Shown: positions 52,119-62,295, numbered from the stretch's first letter. The stretch: 64,000 bases of DNA from Mycolicibacterium austroafricanum (GCF_000612725.1 NZ_HG964450.1:528034-592033), one strand, 5' to 3'. Notes: generated by a model not told the origin, from the sequence alone. Numbers and translations are program-made.

Positions 52119-55028
52119 ATGCTCGCCATCCTCGCTGCCCATGCAGTCGCCGCCCTTCTGGCGCCGCTCCTCGTGCACCGCTGGGGCCGGATGGCGTTCT
52201 ACCCGCTGGCGCTCGTACCGCTGGGCTCGCTGGTCTGGGTGGTGTTGAACTGGCCGGCGCGCGGCCAGGCGCGCACCGTCGATGTGTCCTGGGTGCCCGA
52301 TCTGTCGATGGACATCGCGCTGCGTTTCGACGCGCTCGCCGCGGTGATGAGCGTGCTGGTGCTCGCGATCGGCGCCCTGGTCCTGTTCTACTGCGCCGAC
52401 TACTTCCACCATCACGACGGCCGCAAGGAAAAGCGCCTGCCGAGTTTCGCCGCGGAGCTGGTGGCGTTCTCCGGGGCCATGTTCGGCCTGGTCACCAGCG
52501 ACAACATGCTGGTGCTCTACGTGTTCTGGGAGATCACGACGGTCTTGTCGTTCCTGCTGGTCGGGCACTATGCCGAACGGGCGACGAGCCGGCGGGCCGC
52601 GATGCAGGCGCTGCTGGTGACGACGTTCGGCGGGCTCGCGATGCTGGTCGGCATCGTCGTGATCGGCAACATCGCGGGCACGTTCCTGCTGTCGGAGTTG
52701 ATCGCCGACCCGCCCACCGGTCTGGCGGCGTCGGTGGCCGTGGTGCTGATCCTCGTCGGCGCGCTGTCGAAGTCGGCGATCGTGCCGATGCACTTCTGGC
52801 TGCCTGGCGCCATGGCCGCGCCCACCCCGGTCAGCGCGTACCTGCACGCGGCCGCGATGGTGAAGGCCGGCGTCTACCTGATCGCACGGATGACGCCCGG
52901 GTTCGCCGACAGCCCCGAGTGGCGGCCGACCGTCGTCACCCTCGGCCTGTTGACGATGCTGCTGGCCGGCTGGCGCGCGATCCGCGAGTACGACCTGAAG
53001 CTCATCCTGGCCTTCGGCACCGTCAGCCAGCTGGGCTTCATCACCGTGATGGTGGGCGTCGGCGGCAGCGAGATGATGCTCGCCGGCCTGGCCATGCTGT
53101 GCGCGCACGCGATGTTCAAGGCCGCGCTGTTCATGACCGTCGGCATCATCGACCACGCCACCGGAACCCGCGACATCCGCAGGCTCGCCTGGCTCGGTGA
53201 CCGCAGCAGGCCGCTGCTGATCGTCGGTTGCGCGGCCGCCGCGAGCATGGCGGCGTTGCCGCCGTTCTTCGGGTTCGTCGCCAAGGAGGCGGACTTCGAA
53301 ACCGTATTGCACAGCCCGTATCTGGGTGCCGCGTCACCGTTCGTACTCGCCGGCATCGTGCTGGGCTCGGTGCTGACCACCGTCTACAGCCTGCGGTTCG
53401 TGTTCGGCGCATTCGGCCGCAAAGGCCTGCCCCATCCGAGCACCCGAGTCGAGGAGATGCACCGTCCGGAGCTCGGCTTCCTGATCCCGCCCGCAATCCT
53501 GGCCGCCGCCGGGCTGCTGTTCGGCCTGTGGCCGAAGCCGCTCGACACCGTGCTGCGCAACTACAGCGACACGGTGCCCGACCCGCTGGGGTACACGGGT
53601 GACTACCACCTGGCGCTGTGGCACGGGGTGAACCTGCCGCTCCTGCTCTCGGTGCTGGTGCTGGCGGCCGGTATCGGCGTCTACTTCGGGCGCAAGCGTC
53701 TGCGCCGCGCCCGCGCGGACTTCGTGCCGCTGGGCAACGCCGACCGCATCTACGACGCGGTCATCCGCGGCGCCGACGTGCTCTCGGTACGTCTGACCGC
53801 CCTCACCCAGCGGGGCTCGCTGCCGCAGACGCAGTCGTTCATCCTCGTCACGCTGGTGCTGCTTCCGCTCGGCGTGCTGGCCCTGGGTGCCCGCGACCGG
53901 CCGCGGTTCGAGTTGTGGGACTCCCCGCCGCAGGTGGTGGTCGGCCTGCTGATGGTGGCCGCTGCGCTGGCGGCAGTGGTCATGCGCAACCGTCTCGCGG
54001 CGGTGTTGCTGGTCGGCGTCACCGGTTACGGCTGCGGGGCGATCTTCGCGTTCCACGGCGCACCGGATCTCGCACTGACCCAGTTCCTGGTCGAGACGTT
54101 GACGCTGGTGGCCTTCGTCCTCGTGCTGCGCACCCTGCCCGCCGAGACCAGCCGGGCCGAGAACACCCGCTTCCGGGTTCCGCGGGCCGCGCTCGCCGTC
54201 GCGGTCGGCGCGACGGTCACCACGCTGGCGGCGTTCGCGATGGCCGCCCGCACCGGCCGGCCCATCGCCGAGCTGCTGCCCGAGGCCGCCTACGTGCTGG
54301 GCCACGGCTCGAACACCGTCAACGTCATACTCGTCGACATCCGCGCCTGGGACACCATGGGCGAGGTCTCGGTGCTCCTCGTCGCCGCGACCGGGGTCGC
54401 GTCGATGGTGTTCCGCAGCAGGCGTTTCGGTGCCGCGCCCCGAGTCTCCGACGCAGGGCAGCCCGACATCGGGCGGCTGCCCACATCCTTCAACACCAGC
54501 CCGGCCGCCGGCGACATCATCTGGCTGCGCGGCAGCGGACTGCGTGACCCGCGGCACCGTTCACTCGTGCTCGAGGTCGCCACCCGGCTCATCTTCCCGG
54601 TGATGATGGTGCTGTCGGCGTACTTCTTCTTCGCCGGCCACAACGTCCCCGGGGGCGGATTCGCCGGCGGCCTGATGGCGGGGCTGGCGCTGGTGCTGCG
54701 CTACCTGGCGGGTGGACGTTACGAACTCGGCGAGACGCTGCCGCTGGACGCGGGCAAGATCCTGGGTGCGGGCCTGACGCTGGCGGCAGGTACCGCCGCC
54801 GCCTCCCTGTTCCTCGGTGCCCCGGTGCTGTCGTCGGCGCTCATCCAGGTCGATCTTCCGGTGCTCGGAACCGTCAAGTTCGTCACTGCGCTGTTCTTCG
54901 ACCTCGGCGTGTATCTGATCGTGGTCGGTCTGGTGCTCGACGTACTGCGCAGCCTCGGGGCTCGCATCGACGTGGAGCTCAGTGAACAGTCCCGCCCGCA
55001 GACCGGCCGGATGGCGCGGCAGCGATGA
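52119..55028 (+). CDS. mrpA: Mrp antiporter subunit A fused to subunit B
   Basis: The 969-residue protein has a proton-pumping NuoL-like domain (about 1-500), a MrpA-specific/DUF4040 region (about 590-690), and a MnhB domain (about 805-940: HNVPGGGFAGGLMAGLALVL). In seven-gene Mrp systems A and B are separate; the fused form is the group 2 arrangement. It is the main cation/H+ antiporter core. Motif EITTVLSFLLVGHY and the lysine helix in LSKSAIVPMHFWLPGAM are as in complex I subunits. It overlaps mrpC by ATGA. Confidence 0.93.
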   Translation: MLAILAAHAVAALLAPLLVHRWGRMAFYPLALVPLGSLVWVVLNWPARGQARTVDVSWVPDLSMDIALRFDALAAVMSVLVLAIGALVLFYCADYFHHHDGRKEKRLPSFAAELVAFSGAMFGLVTSDNMLVLYVFWEITTVLSFLLVGHYAERATSRRAAMQALLVTTFGGLAMLVGIVVIGNIAGTFLLSELIADPPTGLAASVAVVLILVGALSKSAIVPMHFWLPGAMAAPTPVSAYLHAAAMVKAGVYLIARMTPGFADSPEWRPTVVTLGLLTMLLAGWRAIREYDLKLILAFGTVSQLGFITVMVGVGGSEMMLAGLAMLCAHAMFKAALFMTVGIIDHATGTRDIRRLAWLGDRSRPLLIVGCAAAASMAALPPFFGFVAKEADFETVLHSPYLGAASPFVLAGIVLGSVLTTVYSLRFVFGAFGRKGLPHPSTRVEEMHRPELGFLIPPAILAAAGLLFGLWPKPLDTVLRNYSDTVPDPLGYTGDYHLALWHGVNLPLLLSVLVLAAGIGVYFGRKRLRRARADFVPLGNADRIYDAVIRGADVLSVRLTALTQRGSLPQTQSFILVTLVLLPLGVLALGARDRPRFELWDSPPQVVVGLLMVAAALAAVVMRNRLAAVLLVGVTGYGCGAIFAFHGAPDLALTQFLVETLTLVAFVLVLRTLPAETSRAENTRFRVPRAALAVAVGATVTTLAAFAMAARTGRPIAELLPEAAYVLGHGSNTVNVILVDIRAWDTMGEVSVLLVAATGVASMVFRSRRFGAAPRVSDAGQPDIGRLPTSFNTSPAAGDIIWLRGSGLRDPRHRSLVLEVATRLIFPVMMVLSAYFFFAGHNVPGGGFAGGLMAGLALVLRYLAGGRYELGETLPLDAGKILGAGLTLAAGTAAASLFLGAPVLSSALIQVDLPVLGTVKFVTALFFDLGVYLIVVGLVLDVLRSLGARIDVELSEQSRPQTGRMARQR

Positions 55029-55492
55029 CCACCTACCTCGTCCCTCTCGTCCTGATCGGGGTGCTCACCAGCGCCGGGGTCTATCTGCTGCTGGAACGCA
55101 ACCTCACCCGGATGTTGTTGGGGCTCCTGCTGATCAGCAATGCGATCAACCTGCTGATCCTCAATGCCGGCGGCCCGTCGGGTAACCCGCCGGTCCGTGG
55201 CCGCACCAGCGGTACGGAGACGACGACGGCGGACCCGTTGGCGCAGGCCATGATCCTCACCGCGATCGTGATCACCATGGGGGTGGCCGCGTTCGTGCTG
55301 GCGCTGACCTACCGCTCGTACCGGATCAACACCATCGAGGAAGTCGCTAACGACCCCGAGGACACCCGGGTGTCCCAGCTCTCCGGCAAGGAGGACGACG
55401 AACAAGAGGACCGCCTGGTGCCCGACGCCGCCCGCGACACCGACCTGCCCGACGAGCTCGACGCACTGCCCGGTTACGAGGGGTCGCGATGA
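55025..55492 (+). CDS. mrpC: Mrp antiporter subunit C
   Basis: The 155-residue protein is homologous to NuoK, with three helices (about 3-22, 28-50, 70-95) and NLTRMLLGLLLISNAINLLI. A long polar C-terminus (about 105-155) is Asp/Glu rich. It is part of the membrane complex and is coupled on both sides by ATGA. Confidence 0.92.
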   Translation: MTTYLVPLVLIGVLTSAGVYLLLERNLTRMLLGLLLISNAINLLILNAGGPSGNPPVRGRTSGTETTTADPLAQAMILTAIVITMGVAAFVLALTYRSYRINTIEEVANDPEDTRVSQLSGKEDDEQEDRLVPDAARDTDLPDELDALPGYEGSR

Positions 55493-57105
55493 TCGGCGCA
55501 CAGTTCGCGTCGGTACTCACACCGCTGCCGGTCCTCGTGCCCATGCTCGCGGCGGCGGCGACGCTGATCGCCGGACGTCGGCCGCGTCTTCAACGCTCGA
55601 TCGTGGTTCTCGCGCTCTCGACGGTCGTCGCGGTGTCGGCCGCCTTGTTGTATCTGGCCGACCGCGACGGAACTTTCGCGCTGCAGGTGGGCGGCTGGGG
55701 GTCCACCGAGGCCGGCATGGGCCCGCTGGGCGTGACGCTGGTGGTGGACCGGTTGTCGGCGCTGATGCTTGTGGTGTCGTCGATCGTCCTGCTCGCCGTC
55801 GTGTTCTACGCCATCGGCCAGGGCATCCGGGACGGCGATGAGCGGCAACCGGTTTCGATCTTCCTGCCCACCTACCTGGTGCTGTCGGCGGGCGTCTTCA
55901 TGGCGTTTCTCGCCGGTGACCTGTTCAACCTGTTCGTCGGCTTCGAGGTACTGCTCACCGCGAGCTTCGTGCTGCTGACCATCGGGGCAAGCAAGGAACG
56001 GGTGCGCGCAGGCATCTCGTACGTGATGGTGTCGATGGTGTCGTCGCTGGTGTTCCTGTTCGGCATCGCGCTGGTGTACGCCACCACCGGAACGCTGAAC
56101 CTGGCCGAGATCGCGGTCCGCCTCGACGACGTGCCCGAAGGCACCCGGATGGCGCTGTTCGCCGTCCTGCTGGTCGCGTTCGGCATCAAGGCGGCGGTCT
56201 TCCCGCTGTCGGCGTGGTTGCCCGACTCCTATCCCACCGCGCCCGCGCCCGTCACTGCGGTGTTCGCCGGCCTGCTCACCAAAGTCGGTGTGTACGCCAT
56301 TATCCGCGCCCATTCGCTGCTGTTCCCCGGCGGCGGGATGGACCGTGTCCTCCTGGTGGCGGGTCTGCTGACGATGATCATCGGCATCTTCGGCGCGATC
56401 GCCCAGAGCGACATCAAGCGACTGCTGTCCTTCACGCTGGTCAGTCACATCGGCTACATGGTGTTCGGCATCGCGCTGTCGACCCACCTCGGGATGTCGG
56501 GGGCGATCTACTATGTCGCACACCACATCCTGGTGCAGACGACGCTGTTCCTCGTCGTCGGTCTGATCGAGCGGCAAGCCGGCGCGTCCACTTTGGAGCG
56601 CCTCGGCGGTCTGGCCGCCGCGAGTCCGCTGCTGGCGTTCGTCTTCGTCGTCCCTGCGCTCAATCTCGGTGGCATCCCCCCGTTCTCGGGATTCATCGGC
56701 AAGGTGGCGCTGCTGGAGGCCGGCGCCCAATCCGGGTCGGTGCTGGCGTGGGCCCTGGTGGCGGGCAGCGTCGCGACGAGCCTGCTGACGCTCTACGTGG
56801 TGGCGCGGGTGTGGACCAAGGCGTTCTGGCGGTCGCGGGAGGACGCACCCGAGGGACACCTGTCGGGTCCGGCCCCGGCGGCTCTGCTGGACAACACCGA
56901 CGAGACCATGGACATCGAACTGGCCGACCGGGACGACGTGGGCAGGATGCCGGTCGGCATGCTGGCGCCGACCGGTGCGCTCATCGTCGTCGGACTGTTG
57001 CTGACGATCCTGGCCGGCCCGATCTTCGGCTACAGCGATCGGGCCGCCGGCGAGGTGATCGATCGCGGTCAATACATCGGCGCGGTCCTCGGGGGGACAC
57101 GATGA
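55489..57105 (+). CDS. mrpD: Mrp antiporter subunit D
   Basis: The 538-residue protein has 14 hydrophobic helices and belongs to the proton-conducting NuoM/N type. Motifs MLVVSSIVLLAVVFYAIGQG, LFVGFEVLLTASFVLL and KAAVFPLSAWLPDSYPTAPA are visible. The C-terminal tail is polar. It overlaps the neighbours by ATGA. Confidence 0.93.
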   Translation: MIGAQFASVLTPLPVLVPMLAAAATLIAGRRPRLQRSIVVLALSTVVAVSAALLYLADRDGTFALQVGGWGSTEAGMGPLGVTLVVDRLSALMLVVSSIVLLAVVFYAIGQGIRDGDERQPVSIFLPTYLVLSAGVFMAFLAGDLFNLFVGFEVLLTASFVLLTIGASKERVRAGISYVMVSMVSSLVFLFGIALVYATTGTLNLAEIAVRLDDVPEGTRMALFAVLLVAFGIKAAVFPLSAWLPDSYPTAPAPVTAVFAGLLTKVGVYAIIRAHSLLFPGGGMDRVLLVAGLLTMIIGIFGAIAQSDIKRLLSFTLVSHIGYMVFGIALSTHLGMSGAIYYVAHHILVQTTLFLVVGLIERQAGASTLERLGGLAAASPLLAFVFVVPALNLGGIPPFSGFIGKVALLEAGAQSGSVLAWALVAGSVATSLLTLYVVARVWTKAFWRSREDAPEGHLSGPAPAALLDNTDETMDIELADRDDVGRMPVGMLAPTGALIVVGLLLTILAGPIFGYSDRAAGEVIDRGQYIGAVLGGTR

Positions 57106-57641
57106 GACTGCTCGCGCTCCGCGCCTGGATGGTGTGCTGGCTCATCCTGGTATGGGTTCTGTTGTGGGGCAACATCTCTGCGGCCAACATCGTGTCCGGC
57201 CTGGCGGTCGCGCTCGTCATCACCCTGCTGCTCCCGTTACCGCCGGTTCCCGTGGAGGGCCGGCTCCATCCCCTTTCGGTGCTGCGGCTGGTCGTGACCG
57301 TGGCCTACTGGCTGGTCGTGTCATCGATCCAGGTGGCGGCGCTGGCCGTGAAGCCGGGACCGCCACCGCTGACCGCGGTGCTGCGGGCACACCTGGACGT
57401 CAAGTCCGATCTGGTGCTGGCATTGGCGGTCAACATCTTGAACCTGACCCCCGGGAATATCGTGCTGGAGATCGACCAGGCGCGCCGGATGATCTACGTG
57501 CACGTCCTCGACGTCGGGTCCGACCGCACCGTCAACCGCTTCTATCACCAGATCGACCAACTGCAGAAGCTCCTGGTGGCCTCGTTCGAGCGCGAGGCGG
57601 ACTGGAAGCCGTCGGCGGAGAAGGAGGTGGACCCCGCATGA
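57102..57641 (+). CDS. mrpE: Mrp antiporter subunit E
   Basis: The 179-residue protein has an N-terminal membrane segment (about 8-85) and a soluble MnhE domain with ILNLTPGNIVLEID. It is needed for complex assembly. It overlaps mrpD and mrpF by ATGA. Confidence 0.92.
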   Translation: MRLLALRAWMVCWLILVWVLLWGNISAANIVSGLAVALVITLLLPLPPVPVEGRLHPLSVLRLVVTVAYWLVVSSIQVAALAVKPGPPPLTAVLRAHLDVKSDLVLALAVNILNLTPGNIVLEIDQARRMIYVHVLDVGSDRTVNRFYHQIDQLQKLLVASFEREADWKPSAEKEVDPA

Positions 57642-57925
57642 TGTACGTCTGGATCGCGGCCGGTGCGATGCTGTCGCTGGCGGCCCTGACCACCATGTTC
57701 CGCATGCTGCTCGGCCCGACCACGCTGGACCGGTTGGTCGCCCTCGACACGCTTGTCGCGGTGACGATGTGCGCCATCGGCACCTGGGCGGCGTTCAGCC
57801 TCGACACCACGGTCACGTACAGCCTGACCGCGCTGGCGCTGATCACGTTCGTCGGCTCGGTCAGCGTCGCGAGGTTCCGCGTTCCGGACATCGCCGACCC
57901 TGCGGACAAGGGGCCCGCGCGATGA
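57638..57925 (+). CDS. mrpF: Mrp antiporter subunit F
   Basis: The 95-residue protein has three helices. The signature LLGPTTLDRLVALDTLVAV is present. It begins MMYVW, with the second Met as an alternative start. It overlaps mrpG by ATGA. Confidence 0.92.
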   Translation: MMYVWIAAGAMLSLAALTTMFRMLLGPTTLDRLVALDTLVAVTMCAIGTWAAFSLDTTVTYSLTALALITFVGSVSVARFRVPDIADPADKGPAR

Positions 57926-58290
57926 ACGTCTCCGACATCGTCGCAGCCGTGCTGATCCTGGGCGGGTCGGCGCTGGCGCTGACCGCGGCGATCGGCGTCG
58001 TCAGATTCCCCGACACGCTGTCGCGGATGCACGCGGCCACCAAGCCGCAGGTGCTCGGCCTGCTGCTGGTGCTCGCCGGTGCCGCGATCCGGCTGCGCGG
58101 CAACGTCGACATCGGCATGCTGATCCTGACCGGCATGTTCACGACGATCACCGCACCCGTGATCGCCAACCGGGTCGGGCAGCTCGCCTACCGGGAGCAG
58201 AACATCCGCGACGATCTGCTGACCAGGGACGAGATGCATGATTTCGCCGCCGAACGGGAATCCGGCGGCCATGACAGTTCTGGGCGGTGA
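57922..58290 (+). CDS. mrpG: Mrp antiporter subunit G
   Basis: The 122-residue protein has three helices and GVVRFPDTLSRMHAATKPQV, typical of MnhG/PhaG. It completes the complex A/B-C-D-E-F-G. Its 3' end overlaps the methyltransferase start by 20 bp. Confidence 0.92.
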   Translation: MNVSDIVAAVLILGGSALALTAAIGVVRFPDTLSRMHAATKPQVLGLLLVLAGAAIRLRGNVDIGMLILTGMFTTITAPVIANRVGQLAYREQNIRDDLLTRDEMHDFAAERESGGHDSSGR

Positions 58291-59008
58291 CGCGGACGCC
58301 GTCTACGCCGACCTCACCCCCGCGCGCGTCGCGATGGCACGCGCACGGGAGGCGGGCGAAACGTGTCCGCTGTTCACCGATCCCTACGCCGGATTGCTGG
58401 CCGGGGGCGCCGCGGAAGACCGCCCCGCGATAACGAATTACGTTGCCGCCCGGACGAAATGGTTCGACGACTACTTCCTGGCGGCGAGTTCGGCGGGTGT
58501 CTCGCAGGTGGTGATCCTGGCCGGGGCCCTCGACACGCGGGCGTGGCGGCTGCCGTGGCTCAACGACACGGTCATCTACGAGGTCGAGCAGCCTGCGCTG
58601 TTGGAGTTCAAGCAGCGCGCCCTGGCACAGGCGGGCGCGGAAGCGGCCGCCCGGCACGTCCCGGTTCCCGTCGACCCGGACGACGACTGGCCGAGAGCGC
58701 TGACCGCGGCGGGATTCGACCACACCGAACCGACCGCGTGGGCGGCCGAGGGCCTGCTGCCGACGTTGTCGGCGCAGGCACAGGAGCAATTGCTCGGCAA
58801 CATCGATCTCTACAGCGCGCGTGACAGCAGGTTCGGCCTCGAGACCCTTTCCTCGGGCCCTGACCACGCCTGCTCGCTGTGCGCCCGCCTCTGGGAGGTG
58901 AACTCGACGACCATCCCCGATCTGCTGGACCGCTACCACCGCACACCACCGCAACCCCGCGATGATCCGTTGCGTCACAGCGTCTTTCTCGACGCCGCGA
59001 AGCTGTGA
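58271..59008 (+). CDS. SAM-dependent methyltransferase (leucine carboxyl MT-like), shortened
   Basis: The 245-residue protein has the signature of the mycobacterial LCM-type methyltransferases: ARTKWFDDYFLAASSAGVSQ and VVILAGALDTRAWRL, with EVEQPALLEFKQ. The family is usually about 300 residues, so this copy is shorter at the C-terminus. ATG 58271 is inside mrpG, 20 bp before its stop. The polar, lipid or protein substrate is unknown. Its place at the end of the Mrp operon may be fortuitous. Confidence 0.82.
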   Translation: MTVLGGDADAVYADLTPARVAMARAREAGETCPLFTDPYAGLLAGGAAEDRPAITNYVAARTKWFDDYFLAASSAGVSQVVILAGALDTRAWRLPWLNDTVIYEVEQPALLEFKQRALAQAGAEAAARHVPVPVDPDDDWPRALTAAGFDHTEPTAWAAEGLLPTLSAQAQEQLLGNIDLYSARDSRFGLETLSSGPDHACSLCARLWEVNSTTIPDLLDRYHRTPPQPRDDPLRHSVFLDAAKL

Positions 59009-59641
59009 TCACTCCGACAGCTGGAATTCCACCATCGCGGTCACCGTGTCCACCGCTTCGGACAGCGCGGTGACCCGTTCCGCGGCGCTCGGCGCGGCCA
59101 GCACCGAGTACCGGTCTGCCTGACCCATGGGCAGACGAGCCGTCAACGCGTACAACCACTTCGCCGCTTCCCCGGATTCGTCGGCGCCGGCCACGATATC
59201 CCGGGCGTTGACCTGTGCGCCGCGCGCGGCGGCGATCCGCTCGAACAACGCCACCATCCGGTCCTCGATGTCCTGGATGGCCTCGACGTCGACCGCCTGC
59301 CCCGGCTCGTCGGGCCGCAGCTCGACCACCGCCCTCGGGTACGGGTCGTCGGGAAGCCATTCGAGGACCCGAATCCGTTCCCCTATCACGCATTTCAGCC
59401 GGTATCGACCGGAACCCATGTCGACGCACTCGGCGATGTGGGCAAGTGCCCCGATGTCGCTGCGGGTGTCGCCGCCACCCACCTCTCGACCGGCGGCGAT
59501 GAGCACCACCCCGAACGCCGGATCCTCGGCGGCCAGACATGCCTGCACCAGCGCCGAGTATCGCGGTTCGAAGATCCGCAACGGCAGTTCCTCGCCGGGC
59601 AGCATCGCCACCTCGAGCGGGAACATCGGCACCGTCGGCAT
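59009..59641 (-). CDS. LON substrate-binding domain protein
   Basis: The 210-residue protein is a stand-alone LON N-terminal domain: MPTVPMFPLEVAMLPGEELP and LRIFEPRYSALVQACLA. There is no AAA or protease domain. It resembles Rv0434. Its stop is immediately after the methyltransferase stop (convergent). The start is 3 bp after the GCL gene stop on the same strand. The function is unknown, perhaps substrate recognition. Confidence 0.88.
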   Translation of the reverse strand: MPTVPMFPLEVAMLPGEELPLRIFEPRYSALVQACLAAEDPAFGVVLIAAGREVGGGDTRSDIGALAHIAECVDMGSGRYRLKCVIGERIRVLEWLPDDPYPRAVVELRPDEPGQAVDVEAIQDIEDRMVALFERIAAARGAQVNARDIVAGADESGEAAKWLYALTARLPMGQADRYSVLAAPSAAERVTALSEAVDTVTAMVEFQLSE

Positions 59642-59644
59642 GGT

Positions 59645-60787
59645 CTACAGCACCAACTCGCTCACCAGGGCGTCGACCACGGCCCGCAGATCACCGTCGT
59701 GCTCTTCGGCGACCCGACGCTGGCGCTGATAGGAGGCGCCGTTGTGGTAGATGTCGGGAACGCGGGAGAGCTCTTCGACACACGACAGCCGCTTCGCCAC
59801 CGGCTGCAGACGCTCCAGCAGGTCGTCGAGATCCTCGGTGACCAGCCGCTCGTTGCTGTCGGCGTCCAGGATGATGATGGCGTCCAGGCCGTAACGTGCT
59901 GCGCGCCATTTGTTTTCCTGCACATGCCACGGAGGCATCACCGGCAGCGACTCACCCGCGTCGAGGCGGCGGTCCAGATCGACGATCAGGCAGTGGGTGA
60001 GGGCGACCAGCGCCGACAGCTCGTGCAGATTGGAGACGCCGTCGAAGATCCTGACCTCGATGGTGCCGAGATGCGGGGACGGCCTGATGTCCCAGCGGAT
60101 CTCGTTCATGTGATCGATGATCCCGGTCTTCTTCTGGTCACTGACGAATCGCTCGAACTCACGCCATTCCTGGAAGTGGAAGGGCAGCCCGGCCGTCGGC
60201 AACTGCTGGAACATCATCGCCCGGTTACTGGCGTAGCCGGTGTCCTCACCGTCCCAGTACGGAGAGGACGCCGACAGCGCCAGCAGATGCGGGTACTGAT
60301 GCAGCAACGCGGTGATGATCGGCATCACCTTGTGCGCCGACGAAACACCGACGTGGACGTGCACGCCCCAGATCAGCATCTGGCGACCCCACCACTGGGT
60401 GCGCTTGATCAGCTCGGCATAGCGCGGCGCGTCGGTGAGTTTCTGTACCGACCAGTCCGCGAACGGATGGGTGCCTGCGCAGAACAGGTCCATGCCGCGC
60501 TCGCGCACCACCTCACGCACCGGGCGCAGCGTGGATGCAAGGTCCTCCATGGCCTCACCGGCGTTGTCGCAGATCCCGGTGACGACCTCAACGGTGTTGC
60601 GCAGCAACTCCTTGTGCACCCGAGGGTTCTCGCCGATCTCGGCGATCACCGAGGCTGCTTCGTTGCTCAGGTCACGGGTGGTGGCATCGACGAGCGCGAA
60701 CTCCCATTCGACGCCCACGGTAGGCCGGACCGACCCGACGAAGTCGATGCGGCCGTCAGCCCGTTGGTCAGCCGCCAGTGATGACAC
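59645..60787 (-). CDS. YbdK-type carboxylate-amine ligase (glutamate-cysteine ligase 2 family)
   Basis: The 380-residue protein has [13 protein letters not shown] near its start, [17 protein letters not shown] and [14 protein letters not shown], as in YbdK and Rv0433. It ligates an amino acid with ATP. As mycobacteria use mycothiol, the product is unknown. GTG 60787 overlaps the sodC stop by 20 bp; no good ATG is present. It is in a run with LON and sodC. Confidence 0.88.
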   Translation of the reverse strand: MSSLAADQRADGRIDFVGSVRPTVGVEWEFALVDATTRDLSNEAASVIAEIGENPRVHKELLRNTVEVVTGICDNAGEAMEDLASTLRPVREVVRERGMDLFCAGTHPFADWSVQKLTDAPRYAELIKRTQWWGRQMLIWGVHVHVGVSSAHKVMPIITALLHQYPHLLALSASSPYWDGEDTGYASNRAMMFQQLPTAGLPFHFQEWREFERFVSDQKKTGIIDHMNEIRWDIRPSPHLGTIEVRIFDGVSNLHELSALVALTHCLIVDLDRRLDAGESLPVMPPWHVQENKWRAARYGLDAIIILDADSNERLVTEDLDDLLERLQPVAKRLSCVEELSRVPDIYHNGASYQRQRRVAEEHDGDLRAVVDALVSELVL

Positions 60788-61475
60788 CGCAGGCCACCCG
60801 CGCTCCGGCGTCGCCGGTCGCCAGGGTGGTCTGATCCGGTGGCGGCGCACCGTTGACCTGCTGGTAGCGCTCCGGCGGGATGTTGGCGAAGTTGTCGGCC
60901 TTCTCGTGGATGATCAGCGCGGTACCCGCGCCGTCGAGCAGGTCTTCCTTGGTGAAGGCGTCGGTGGTCGTCACCAGCTTCGCCGAACCGTCCTCGCGCA
61001 CCTGCAACGACGACAGGTCGCCGCTGGCGGGGTGCCCGCTGTGCCCGGACACCTGGAAGTGGCCGCCTGCGGAATTGAAGTCGGCCGGTGCGCCGCCCGT
61101 CGGTGCGACGGAGTCGGCCTCGCACTTGCCCACCGAATGGATGTGGATGCCGTGGAACCCCGGCGTCAACTCGCCCGCACCGCTGGCCTCGACCGTGACG
61201 GTGGCGTAGCCGTCGGAGAACGTGATGTCGGCGGTGGCGACGGTGGTGCCGTCGGCCAGCTTCAGGTCGGCCGTCAGCGTCTCGCCACCTGCCTGCGTAC
61301 CGCTCCCGTGTCCGGAACCCTGCTCGTCCGGCCCCGCCGTCGGGGAGGGCGAACCTGTCCATACCGGGGGCGTGGTGCCGGGCGAATCCGAGGGCACTTC
61401 TCCGGGAGGAGAGCACGCACTCAAGGCAAGTGCGGGCACTGCGAACAATGTGGCGGCAGCGACGGACCTGAGCAT
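60768..61475 (-). CDS. sodC: Cu,Zn superoxide dismutase, lipoprotein
   Basis: The 235-residue protein has a lipoprotein signal with lipobox LSAC (18-21) and an extracytoplasmic SOD domain. Metal-ligand regions are [31 protein letters not shown], and [10 protein letters not shown]. It dismutes superoxide at the cell envelope. ATG 61475 is preferred; a TTG two codons upstream is possible. It overlaps the GCL gene by 20 bp. Confidence 0.95.
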   Translation of the reverse strand: MLRSVAAATLFAVPALALSACSPPGEVPSDSPGTTPPVWTGSPSPTAGPDEQGSGHGSGTQAGGETLTADLKLADGTTVATADITFSDGYATVTVEASGAGELTPGFHGIHIHSVGKCEADSVAPTGGAPADFNSAGGHFQVSGHSGHPASGDLSSLQVREDGSAKLVTTTDAFTKEDLLDGAGTALIIHEKADNFANIPPERYQQVNGAPPPDQTTLATGDAGARVACGVITGG

Positions 61476-61485
61476 GAGCAAGAGC

Positions 61486-61944
61486 CTAGCCGGTGACCAG
61501 TACGACCACTCCCGGTGGCTGCTCTGTGAGCTCGGGCACCCGCGGGGCGACCGGCGCTTCGAGTAGTCGGCCGACCTCTTCTGCGGCCTCCTGCTCGCCG
61601 GGTTCCTCCCCGAAGTACACCGTGGTCACCGTCACCTCGGGCACGACGAGGTTGCCGACCTCGGTCACGTTCCACTTGTCGTCGCGCAGCCGGGTGGCCG
61701 TCGCTTCGGCGGCGCCTGCGGTCTCGGAGATGTTGAACACGCGCACGTCAGGCCTGGCCGGTTCTTCGGGCGCGGCGCTCGTGGTGGTGGTCGTCGTCAC
61801 GGTGGTCGCCGTGGCCGACGACTCGTCGTCACCGTCGGACCCGCCCATGGACTGCAGGGCGACGAGCAGGAAGACGACGCCCAGGAACAGCAGGACCATC
61901 ACCATGGCGCGAAGGGGCAGTCCCGAGGACTCTCGCTGGTTCAT
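61486..61944 (-). CDS. virR: VirR, LytR-C-terminal-domain envelope protein
   Basis: The 152-residue protein has one membrane helix (about 12-31: [20 protein letters not shown]), a Thr-rich linker and a LytR_C domain (about 65-152). It matches Rv0431 (VirR), which controls vesicle release and envelope integrity. It is 10 bp upstream of sodC on the same strand. Confidence 0.9.
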   Translation of the reverse strand: MNQRESSGLPLRAMVMVLLFLGVVFLLVALQSMGGSDGDDESSATATTVTTTTTTSAAPEEPARPDVRVFNISETAGAAEATATRLRDDKWNVTEVGNLVVPEVTVTTVYFGEEPGEQEAAEEVGRLLEAPVAPRVPELTEQPPGVVVLVTG

Positions 61945-61986
61945 CGGCGCCTACTGTATCGCGGGCCGGGACGTTGCCCCGGTGAC

Positions 61987-62295
61987 CTAAGTGACGTCGA
62001 AACCGAGGCGGCGCGCGGCGCGCGCCTTCTGCCTGCTGGCGCGCAGCCGGCGCAGCCGCTTCACCAGCATCGGGTCGGCCGCCAGCGCCTCCGGCCGGTC
62101 CACCAGCGCGTTGAGCACCTGGTAGTAGCGGGTCGCCGACATGGAAAACAGCTCCTTGATGGCGTCTTCCTTCGAGCCGGCGTACTTCCACCACTGCCTC
62201 TCGAAAGCCAAGATGTCGTGCTCTCGACGGGTCAGACCGTCGGTGGGCTCGGTGTCGTCCCCAGAACGCTCAGCCCGCGCGATGGCGCCGTCCAT
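61987..62295 (-). CDS. DUF3263 protein (Rv0430-like)
   Basis: The 102-residue protein begins with an acidic region and has a HTH-like segment [20 protein letters not shown]. The C-terminus is basic: [18 protein letters not shown]. It may bind nucleic acid. It is 42 bp upstream of virR, transcribed the same way, and divergent from def. Confidence 0.88.
   Translation of the reverse strand: MDGAIARAERSGDDTEPTDGLTRREHDILAFERQWWKYAGSKEDAIKELFSMSATRYYQVLNALVDRPEALAADPMLVKRLRRLRASRQKARAARRLGFDVT

Noticed and set aside
55474..57072. A 532-codon minus-strand frame opposite mrpD
   Set aside because: mrpD is a clear NuoM/N homologue in an operon with ATGA overlaps. The antisense product is only a His/Asp/Gln/Arg-rich string.
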